Made by a program: the position numbers and the translations under genes
Notes under the pieces: model-generated
Seen by the model: only the letters and a program-made list of their open reading frames with translations
Database searches by the model: none
Told to the model about the DNA's origin: nothing
NCBI GenBank assembly: GCA_034432655.1
Contig: DAOUBP010000090.1
Location: forward strand, 1 to 63,892
Origin: DAOUBP01 sp034432655
Lineage (GTDB): Bacteria > Chloroflexota > Anaerolineae > CG2-30-64-16
DNA: 63,892 nt
Direction: 5' to 3'
In this document: in pieces, positions 8,382-15,413 of the stretch
Layout: each line of letters opens with the position of its first letter
Position numbering within the stretch: the first letter of the stretch is position 1

Positions 8382-9326
8382 ATGTCCCTCAGCCGCAGAA
8401 ACTTCTTGAAGTTGGTGGGGGTTGGCGCCGGCGGCCTGGCTGCGGCCAATTCCGGTCCTGCGATCGCTGCGTCAACCACTGCCGATGCCGGCAGCCATCC
8501 CTCTATGCTCTACGATACCACGCTGTGTGTCGGCTGTCGGGCCTGCCAGACCGCATGTCGCACCTGGAACGAGACAAAGGTCGAGCGGGACCCGCAGAGG
8601 CTCTACGATGCGCCCGATGACCTGTCGGCGGATACCTGGACAGTGATTCAGCTTTACGTGGACCCGGAGAACCCGACCCCGCAGCGGGACCGTTCCAACT
8701 GGTCCTTCATCAAGCGCAATTGTATGCACTGCCTCGATCCGGCCTGCGTTTCGGCCTGCACCGTCGGCGCCCTGCAGAAAGACCCGGCCGGGCCGGTGAC
8801 GTACAACCTGGACAAGTGCTTCGGCTGCCGCTACTGCATGGTCGCATGCCCTTACCACGTGCCGCGCTACCAGTGGTGGACGACGGTGCCGCTGGTCCAA
8901 AAATGCACCTTCTGCTTCGGCTACACCACCCTGGCGGGCGGGCTGCACCCCAAGAACCGCCTGGCGCAGGGCAAAGGGCCGAGTTGCGTGGAAGCTTGTC
9001 CCACCGGCGCGCTTGTCTGGGGCACCCGGGCGCAGATGCTGGAGGAAGCGCACAGGCGTATTGCAGCGCATCCGGGCAAGTACTATGAAAACCGGGTCTA
9101 TGGCGAATTCGAAGGAGGCGGGACGTTGCAGCTGATCCTCTCTCACGTCCCGTTTCAAAAGTTGGGGCTGCCGGCCCTGGGCCCGCGGCCCTTGCCTGAA
9201 GGCACTGCGCCTGCCAACCGGGCCGTGCCGTTCGTGGTTGTCGGCGTGAGCGCGCTGGCTACGGCGATCTACAACCTGCGGGGCCGTGCCGAACAACGCG
9301 CAGGCGCCGGGGAGGTGGGCTCATGA
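8382..9326 (+). CDS. hybA: HybA-like periplasmic ferredoxin subunit
   Basis: A 314-residue Fe-S protein with a twin-arginine signal (SLSRRNFLKLVGVGAGG). The clusters are seen as CVGCRACQTAC, CMHCLDPACVSAC, CFGCRYCMVACPY and CTFC ... CVEACPTGA, the four [4Fe-4S] pattern of HybA/DmsB-type proteins. A hydrophobic C-terminal segment (AVPFVVVGVSALATAIYNL) suggests a membrane anchor as in E. coli HybA. It would carry electrons from the hydrogenase dimer to the HybB quinone module. The ATG is at 8382 after GGGAGG. The end overlaps the start of hybB by 4 bases (ATGA), indicating coupling. Confidence 0.92.
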   Translation: MSLSRRNFLKLVGVGAGGLAAANSGPAIAASTTADAGSHPSMLYDTTLCVGCRACQTACRTWNETKVERDPQRLYDAPDDLSADTWTVIQLYVDPENPTPQRDRSNWSFIKRNCMHCLDPACVSACTVGALQKDPAGPVTYNLDKCFGCRYCMVACPYHVPRYQWWTTVPLVQKCTFCFGYTTLAGGLHPKNRLAQGKGPSCVEACPTGALVWGTRAQMLEEAHRRIAAHPGKYYENRVYGEFEGGGTLQLILSHVPFQKLGLPALGPRPLPEGTAPANRAVPFVVVGVSALATAIYNLRGRAEQRAGAGEVGS

Positions 9327-10462
9327 GCGCCTCGACTGTTCATCCCGGCGTGGTTCCGGCCCGCCGACGCTCGCTTCCTGTGGGCACGCTGATCCTGTTC
9401 GGCCTGGTGGCGTTGGGGGCTGTGGCGGCGGTGTTGCGCTATTCCCAGGGGTTGGGCGCGACCACTAATCTGCGAGACGACGTCTCCTGGGGGTTGTGGA
9501 TCGGGCTGGATGTGATGGGGGGCGTGGCGCTGGCCGGGGGTGGCTTCACCATGGCTGCCATCGTCTACATCTTCCGGGTGAAGCGTTTCTATCCCCTGGC
9601 GCGGCCGGCCATCCTCACCGCCTACGTGGGCTACATCCTCGCCGCCGGCTCCATCCTCTTCGACCTGGGCCGGCCCGAGCGGTTCTACCACTTCCTGATC
9701 TTCCGCAACGTCCATTCCATCATGTTCGAAGTCGCCATGAGCGTTTTCAGTTACCTCATCGTGCTGACCATTGAGAACAGCCAGTGGGTGGCCGAACGCA
9801 TCCGCTGGAAGTGGTGGTTGGGTGTCTTGCGGCGCATCCTGTTGGTGTTCATCGTCCTGGGGATCATCATCTCCACGTTGCATCAGTCCTCGCTGGGCGC
9901 GCTGTTCCTGATGTCACCGCACCGGCTGCCGGCGGTGTGGTATACCCCCATCCTGCCGATCCTGTTCTACGTCTCGGCCATCATGGTTGGCATGGCCATG
10001 GTGATCGTCGAGTCGTTGCTCAGCGCCAGCGCGTTCCGCCGCCGACCGGAGATGCACCTGCTGAGCGAACTGGGCGGTTGGCTGCGCTATGCGTTGGGGT
10101 TCTACCTGTTGTTGAAGGCGGCCGACATCGTCATCGGCGGGGACCTGGGACGCCTCTTCACCAGCGGCTGGGCCAGCTTCTTCTTCTGGTTGGAAGTGGT
10201 CCTGGGGGTGATCTTGCCGCTGGCCCTGCTGACCAGCCCGCGCGTGCGTCAGAATCGGGTATTGCTGTTCCGCAGCGCGCTGCTGGTGGTGCTCGGTGTG
10301 TTGCTCAACCGCTTCAACGTCCTGTTCTTCGGCATGGGCGGCGTGTTCTATGCCCCCAGTTGGGTCGAGTTCGCCGTCAGCGCCGGCCTGACCTCGCTCG
10401 GCATCCTGATGTACATGTTCGCCGTCAAATACTTCCCGGTGCTGGATCAGCACCCGCACTGA
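9323..10462 (+). CDS. hybB: HybB/NrfD-type integral membrane subunit
   Basis: A 379-residue polytopic membrane protein with about ten hydrophobic helices, homologous to HybB/NrfD/PsrC quinone-interacting subunits. Examples of helices are LILFGLVALGAVAAVL, ILTAYVGYILAAGSILFDLG and VLLVFIVLGIIISTLH-like stretches. The conserved RPERFYHF and HQSSLGALF motifs are typical of the family. In E. coli hydrogenase 2 this subunit couples H2 oxidation to quinone reduction. It is placed between hybA (ATGA overlap) and the large subunit gene 17 bases downstream. Confidence 0.92.
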   Translation: MSASTVHPGVVPARRRSLPVGTLILFGLVALGAVAAVLRYSQGLGATTNLRDDVSWGLWIGLDVMGGVALAGGGFTMAAIVYIFRVKRFYPLARPAILTAYVGYILAAGSILFDLGRPERFYHFLIFRNVHSIMFEVAMSVFSYLIVLTIENSQWVAERIRWKWWLGVLRRILLVFIVLGIIISTLHQSSLGALFLMSPHRLPAVWYTPILPILFYVSAIMVGMAMVIVESLLSASAFRRRPEMHLLSELGGWLRYALGFYLLLKAADIVIGGDLGRLFTSGWASFFFWLEVVLGVILPLALLTSPRVRQNRVLLFRSALLVVLGVLLNRFNVLFFGMGGVFYAPSWVEFAVSAGLTSLGILMYMFAVKYFPVLDQHPH

Positions 10463-10479
10463 ACGAAGGAGAACCTGCT

Positions 10480-12216
10480 ATGGCCAAGATTGCAATAGAT
10501 CCCGTGACTCGCATTGAAGGACATCTCCGCATCGAGGTGGAGGTCAAGGACGGCAAGGTGACCGACGCCTGGGCCTCCAGTACCATGTTCCGGGGGATTG
10601 AGACAATCCTGAAGGGCCGCGATCCGCGCGGGGCCTGGATGTTGACCCAGCGCATTTGCGGTGTCTGAACGTCGGTACACGCGATCAGCTCCGTGCGAGC
10701 TGTTGAAGATGCCCTGGGGATCACCGTGCCGCCCAACGCGCGCATCCTGCGCAACCTGATTGGCGGCATCCAATACGTACAGGATCACGTCATTCACTTC
10801 TATCATCTCCACGCGCTGGATTGGGTGGACATCGTCAGCGCACTGGACGCCGACCCGGTCGCCACAGCCCAACTGGCGCAATCCATCTCCGACTGGCCCA
10901 CCAACAGCCCCGGCCATTTCAAAGCGGTCAAGGATCGGGTGGCTGCGTTTGTCCAGACCGGCCAGCTCGGCCCCTTCGCCAACGCCTACTGGGGGCATCC
11001 GGCTTATAAGCTGCCTCCGGAAGCCAATCTGATGGCGGTGGCGCATTACCTGGAGGCGTTGGACTGGCAGCGGGAGGTCATCAAGGCGCATGCCATCCTG
11101 GGCGCCAAAAACCCCCACCTGCAAACTTACCTGGTGGGTGGCATGTCCACTGCCATTGACCCCGACAGCCAGTCGGCCCTCAACGCGGACAAGATCGCCC
11201 AGTTGAAGGGCTACTTCGCCAAGGCCCGCGCCTTTGTCGAGAACGTCTACCTGCCCGATGTGCTGGCGGTGGCGCCCTTCTACCTGGATTGGGCCGGGAT
11301 CGGCGAGGGGATCGGCAACTTCCTTTCCTACGGCGAGTTCCCCCAGGCTGATGGCAGCGACTTCCTGCCGGCAGGGGTGATCGTGGGCCGTGACCTGGCC
11401 AACGTGATCCCCGTGGATCACAAGAAGATCTCCGAGTACGTGTCGCACTCCTGGTATGAGTACGCTGCCGGGGATGTGGGGCTGCACCCGTGGGATGGCG
11501 AGACAACCCCCAAATACACCGGCCCGCAGCCGCCTTACGAGTTCTTGAACACCGGGCCCGGCGACAAGTACACCTGGATGAAGGCCCCGCGGCTGGACGA
11601 CAAGCCCATGGAAGTGGGCCCGCTTTCTCGCATGCTGGTGGCCTATGCCAAGGGGCAGCCCCAGGTGCAAGCGACTGTGAAGGCAGTGCTGGATAGGCTC
11701 AGCGCGGCGGCCGGGACGCGGCTCGGCCCCGAAGTGCTCTTCTCAACCCTGGGCCGCATCGCAGCCCGCTGCGTGGAGACGGTCGTGGTGGCCGGCCAGC
11801 TCGAGGCCTGGGTAGATGAGTTGTCGGCCAACATCAAGGCCGGTGACATCCGCATCCACGAGGGCAGCAAGTGGGATCCGGCTACGTGGCCCGCCGAGGC
11901 CAGGGGGTTCGGTTATCACGAAGCCCCGCGCGGCGCGCTGGGACACTGGGTGCATATCAAGGACGGCAAGATCGCGAACTACCAGTGCGTCGTCCCCAGC
12001 ACATGGAACTGCTCCCCGCGCGACAACAAGGGCCAACGGGGTCCCTACGAGGCCGCGCTGATCGGCACGCCCATCGCCGACCCGGAGATGCCCGTGGAGG
12101 TCCTGCGCACCATCCACTCGTTTGACCCGTGCATGGCGTGCGGCGTCCACGTGGTGGATGCGACGGGCCGTGAGGTGGCCAGTATCCTGATCAATACCGC
12201 GCAGGCGTGCGGCTGA
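10480..12216 (+). CDS. hybC: Uptake [NiFe]-hydrogenase large subunit with in-frame UGA in the N-terminal metal motif
   Basis: Read through the UGA at 10666-10668, this is a full-length 578-residue group 1 large subunit. It starts MAKIAIDPVTRIEGH and ends with the C-terminal motif DPCMACGVH (residues 549-557) plus a 21-residue tail for proteolytic removal. The UGA is codon 63 and falls on the second Cys of the N-terminal motif (R58-I-C60-G-V-UGA63-T-S-V-H). In the family that Cys bridges Ni and Fe. Reading frame and homology continue perfectly after the UGA. A SECIS-like hairpin follows at 10686-10702. Two other genes here have matching UGA/hairpin pairs. Best reading: selenocysteine as a bridging ligand. 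Known [NiFeSe] enzymes instead have Sec in the C-terminal motif. The alternative is a point mutation or sequencing error from TGC/TGT. Confidence 0.88.
10686..10702 (+). promoter_or_regulatory. Putative bacterial SECIS hairpin (hydrogenase)
   Basis: A perfect 6-bp stem CAGCTC/GAGCTG closing a 5-base loop CGTGC. The loop begins 23 bases after the UGA, inside the 16-37 range described for bacterial SECIS elements, and has G as its second base followed by U, as those elements require. It lies within the coding sequence, as expected for bacteria. Confidence 0.7.
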
Positions 12217-12230
12217 TGGCAGTTTGGGCA

Positions 12231-12278
12231 CACGCAAAGACGCAGAGGCGAGACAGCTGTTCTTTGCGCCTTTGCGTG
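12231..12278. repeat. Inverted repeat after large subunit gene
   Basis: CACGCAAAG at 12231-12239 pairs with CTTTGCGTG at 12270-12278, enclosing an ACGCA/TGCGC region that extends the pairing. It fills most of the 103-base gap between the large subunit and protease genes. It may stabilise or divide the transcript, or be a dispersed repeat. Confidence 0.55.
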
Positions 12279-12319
12279 GAACTCGTGCAGCTGACCTCCT
12301 GCTGATTTGCTGAGCGAAT

Positions 12320-12844
12320 ATGTCAAAAATCCTCATTCTAGGCGTCGGCAACCTGCTTCTCTCCGATGAGGGGGTCGGCGTCCAGGTGATCCAGCGGCTG
12401 CAGGAGCGCTACCGGCTGCCGGACAATGTGCAGGTGTTGGACGGCGGCACCCTGGGCATGGATTTGCTGTACTACCTGGAGGGGGTAGAGACCCTGCTGA
12501 TCGTGGATGCGGTGGAGACGGGCAGGCCGCCGGGTACGTTGATCCGCCTGGCGGGCAACGCAGTCCCGGCGTTCCTGTCGGTCAAACTTTCGCCCCATCA
12601 GGTGGGCGTCCCCGACATGTTGTTCGCGGCCCGGCTCAAGGGGAGCGAGCCGCCGGATATCGTGTTGTGGGGCGTGCAGCCGGCCTCGCTGGACATTGGG
12701 CTGGAGCTGTCACCGGCGGTCGCGGCGCAGGTGGATCCGCTGGTGGAGCGACTGTGCGAGGAGTTGGCGCAACGCGGGATTGAGCCTGTCGTCTCTGGAG
12801 CCAAAGCGGAGCGAGCAGCCTCAGATACGAACGCTCCCATGTGA
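12320..12844 (+). CDS. hybD: Hydrogenase maturation protease (HybD/HycI family)
   Basis: A 174-residue endopeptidase that removes the C-terminal tail of a large subunit after Ni insertion. The family signature LGVGNLLLSDEGVGV holds the first metal-binding acidic residue (Asp/Glu in SDEG). The VLDGGTLGMDLL and LLIVDAVETG segments follow, and the HQVG His is present (SPHQVGVPDML). It lies 103 bases after the UGA-containing large subunit gene, so it probably processes that protein. The last 20 or so residues are Ala/Glu-rich and run into a dispersed repeat, so they may not matter. Confidence 0.92.
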   Translation: MSKILILGVGNLLLSDEGVGVQVIQRLQERYRLPDNVQVLDGGTLGMDLLYYLEGVETLLIVDAVETGRPPGTLIRLAGNAVPAFLSVKLSPHQVGVPDMLFAARLKGSEPPDIVLWGVQPASLDIGLELSPAVAAQVDPLVERLCEELAQRGIEPVVSGAKAERAASDTNAPM

Positions 12845-12893
12845 CGGCCGCATTTGGGGATGCTTGCTCCTCTCACTGATTCGGTGCACTTTC

Positions 12894-13457
12894 ATGCCAT
12901 CCGACACCCTGTCCAACGCCCTGATTGGCCCCTTTCACGACCTGCGTCGCTTCGTGGCCGGTGCGGTGAGCGGCCCGCCGCCCACGCGACGCACAGCCGC
13001 AGCCGAACTGTCGGCCGCGCGGGCCGAGCTGTTGGCCGCGGGCTGTGACCTGTCCGGTTGCACCGAGGAGAACCTGCACACGGCCGTTGTGCCGCTGACG
13101 CCCGGGGCGGCCTACGATCGCTTTGCCGCCTGGCAGGCCTGGCCCTGTTCCGCGTTCTTCGCTTGCCCCCAGACCCAGGGGGCGGCCGGGTTGTTCTCCT
13201 ATCGTTTCTATGGCCTGATACCGGTGGTGCGCATGCAGCTTGCCAGCGCTGTGCGACCTGCGCATATCATTTATCGGGTGCTGTGGGGGTTCGGCGCGGG
13301 GGGTTATCACTGCTTTCTCTTTGCGCCGGCAGACGATGGCGCCGCGACCGCCGTCTCGATCTTCACAGTCTATCCGCCGCAACCGTTTCTGACCGGGCTG
13401 CACGATCAGACCAATCGCGACATCTTTCGGCTGTTGTGCAAGCGGGGAGCGGGGTGA
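12894..13457 (+). CDS. Unrecognised 187-residue protein
   Basis: I do not recognise this family. Predicted as soluble, it has an N-terminal helical part, an odd Cys pair (GCDLSGC near residues 44-50), several aromatic residues in the middle, and a C-terminal strand-rich part (YHCFLFAP, AVSIFTVYPPQPFL) ending HDQTNRDIFRLLCKR. The latter weakly recalls SRPBCC/cyclase-type domains. It starts 49 bases after the protease gene and ends 9 bases before the epimerase gene, so all three likely share a transcript. Confidence 0.6.
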   Translation: MPSDTLSNALIGPFHDLRRFVAGAVSGPPPTRRTAAAELSAARAELLAAGCDLSGCTEENLHTAVVPLTPGAAYDRFAAWQAWPCSAFFACPQTQGAAGLFSYRFYGLIPVVRMQLASAVRPAHIIYRVLWGFGAGGYHCFLFAPADDGAATAVSIFTVYPPQPFLTGLHDQTNRDIFRLLCKRGAG

Positions 13458-13466
13458 GAAGGGACC

Positions 13467-14600
13467 ATGACCAAACCGGGGATGATCATCACGGGCGGCA
13501 CCGGGTTTTTGGGCGCGCGGCTGACCGAGATTTGCTCCGAGAAGTACGTCGTCTATTCGATCTCGCGCCGGGCGAACCAGAAATCGGGCCTGCCGCACGG
13601 GCCGGATATCCACTACTTCGATGCTGATGTGGGGAACTTCGAGGCGCTGCGCGCCGCGTTCAATCGGATTCAGGAGTTGGGCGGCGCCGAGATCCTGTTA
13701 CATCTGGCGGGTTACTACGATTTCACCGGCGAAGAACATCCCGAGTATATCACGACCAACGTCATCGGTACGCGTAACGTCCTGGAGCTGGCGGTGCCTT
13801 TGCGGCTGAGGCGTTTGTTCTTCACCAGCTCTATCGCGGCTTGCCCGTTTCCACCCCCCGGTGGCGCAGTGACCGAGGAGACGCCGCCCACTGCGCCGCC
13901 ACCTTACTCCCGGTCGAAGCGGGCCGGCGAGGAGCTGCTGCGTCAGTACCGCGACCAGGTGCCGTCGTGCATCCTGCGGCTGGCCGCGATCTTCAGCGAG
14001 TGGTGCGAGTACGAGCCGTTGTACAATTTCCTGGAGACCTGGCTGGGCGGCGGCTGGAACGCGCGCATCCTGGGCGGCTGCGGGAACTGGGCCGTGCCAT
14101 ACCTGCACGTGCGCGACCTGGTAGCCTTTTTCCTCACCATCATCGAGAAGTGCGACGCGACCCAACCGCAGCAAGTGCTCCAGGCATCGCCTAACGGCTG
14201 CACCACCATGCGCGAGCTTTATGAGCAGGCAACACGCCATCACTTCGGCGCCCCGCGCCGTTGGATCTATGTGCCGAAGCCCATGGCCCGCCTGGGCATC
14301 CGTTTGCGCGAGGGTTGGGGCCGCCTGACCGGGGTCATGCCCTTCGAGCGGTCGTGGATGGGGGAGTACATTGACATGAAGCTGAACGTGGACGCGACCT
14401 TCACCCACCGGCGCCTGGGCTGGCGGCCCAGCCCGGAGCTGAGCATCTTGAACTGCATCCCGGCCATGATCTACAACCGAAGGACGCACTTTGAAGAATG
14501 GTGCCGGCGTTACGAGCGCTCGCGCAAGGGCGGGCATAGAAACCCGAAGCTGAGCCTCACACCGATCGCACATGAACAGAGGAGCAGAAACCGACCATGA
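13467..14600 (+). CDS. NAD-dependent epimerase/dehydratase family protein
   Basis: An extended SDR of 377 residues. The nucleotide loop GGTGFLG is near residues 10-16, HLAGYYDF and TNVIGTRNVLELA follow, the catalytic Ser lies in FTSSIAA, and YSRSK holds the Tyr/Lys pair. The family acts on nucleotide sugars, sterols or other alcohols; the C-terminal half does not show which. It sits inside a hydrogenase maturation operon without an obvious link. Its stop overlaps the CBS gene start (ATGA), so they are co-translated. Confidence 0.82.
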   Translation: MTKPGMIITGGTGFLGARLTEICSEKYVVYSISRRANQKSGLPHGPDIHYFDADVGNFEALRAAFNRIQELGGAEILLHLAGYYDFTGEEHPEYITTNVIGTRNVLELAVPLRLRRLFFTSSIAACPFPPPGGAVTEETPPTAPPPYSRSKRAGEELLRQYRDQVPSCILRLAAIFSEWCEYEPLYNFLETWLGGGWNARILGGCGNWAVPYLHVRDLVAFFLTIIEKCDATQPQQVLQASPNGCTTMRELYEQATRHHFGAPRRWIYVPKPMARLGIRLREGWGRLTGVMPFERSWMGEYIDMKLNVDATFTHRRLGWRPSPELSILNCIPAMIYNRRTHFEEWCRRYERSRKGGHRNPKLSLTPIAHEQRSRNRP

Positions 14601-15028
14601 TCACCATCAAAGAAATCTTGCGTCACAAGCCGGACGTCTGGACCATCGAGCCTGACGCCACGGTCTATCGGGCCCTGGAACTGATGGCCGAGAAGAACAT
14701 CGGTGCGCTTCCTGTCGTCCAGAACGGCAAACTGGTGGGCATCTTCTCTGAACGGGACTACGCCCGTAAGTGCATCCTGTTGGGTCGCTTCTCCAAAGAC
14801 ACGCTGGTCTCCGAGCTGATGAGCTCGCCGGTCATCACGGTCACGCCCGACATGACGGCCTATCAGTGCATGGCGATCATGACCGAGAAGCGCATCCGCC
14901 ATCTGCCGGTGGTGGAGGGTGAGAAGCTGATCGGGATCGTCACCATCGGCGACGTGGGCAAGGCCATCATTTCGGAGCAGGAGGTGGCGATCCGCAGCCT
15001 GGAAGGTTACATTACCGGCCGTATTTGA
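14597..15028 (+). CDS. CBS-pair protein
   Basis: A 143-residue protein of two CBS motifs: VYRALELMAEKNIGALPVVQ followed by VGIFSERDYARK, then AYQCMAIMTEKRIRHLPVVE and IGIVTIGDVGKAI. Such free-standing pairs bind adenine nucleotides or NAD and often sense energy charge. It overlaps the epimerase gene and precedes hypA by 31 bases. A paralogous CBS pair fused to an ATPase lies at 20611-21564. Confidence 0.9.
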   Translation: MITIKEILRHKPDVWTIEPDATVYRALELMAEKNIGALPVVQNGKLVGIFSERDYARKCILLGRFSKDTLVSELMSSPVITVTPDMTAYQCMAIMTEKRIRHLPVVEGEKLIGIVTIGDVGKAIISEQEVAIRSLEGYITGRI

Positions 15029-15059
15029 GAAAATCGCGTCTTCCGGCTATACTCTTTTT

Positions 15060-15404
15060 ATGCATGAACTCTCGGTGACGCAGAGCATCCTGAGCATTGC
15101 CCTGGAGGCGGCAAACGGTGCCGGTTCCAAACGCATTGTAGCCATTGATGTGTTGGTGGGCGAGCTGACCGGTTTTGTGACCGATTCCATCCAGTTCTAT
15201 TTTGATTTGTTGAGTAAGGATACCGTGGCCGAGGGTGCGCAGTTACGTTTTCGGCGGGAGCCGGCCAGCGCAACGTGTACTGCTTGCGGCCATGTTTTCC
15301 ATCCCGAAGTGCCATTTCTGCCCTTGTGTCCGGCTTGTGGCAATGCCGGGGCGCGTCTCAGCGGCGGCAGGGAATTGCGTGTGGAGAGTATCGAGGTCGA
15401 GTAG
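15060..15404 (+). CDS. hypA: Hydrogenase nickel chaperone HypA
   Basis: A 114-residue HypA that delivers nickel to the large subunit. It starts MHELSVTQSIL, with the Ni-binding His at position 2, and has the zinc ribbon CTACG ... CPACG near residues 77-99. It is the first of the hypA-F-C-D-E run. A hypB gene, which normally follows hypA, is not in this window. Confidence 0.95.
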   Translation: MHELSVTQSILSIALEAANGAGSKRIVAIDVLVGELTGFVTDSIQFYFDLLSKDTVAEGAQLRFRREPASATCTACGHVFHPEVPFLPLCPACGNAGARLSGGRELRVESIEVE

Positions 15405-15413
15405 GATCGGGAT

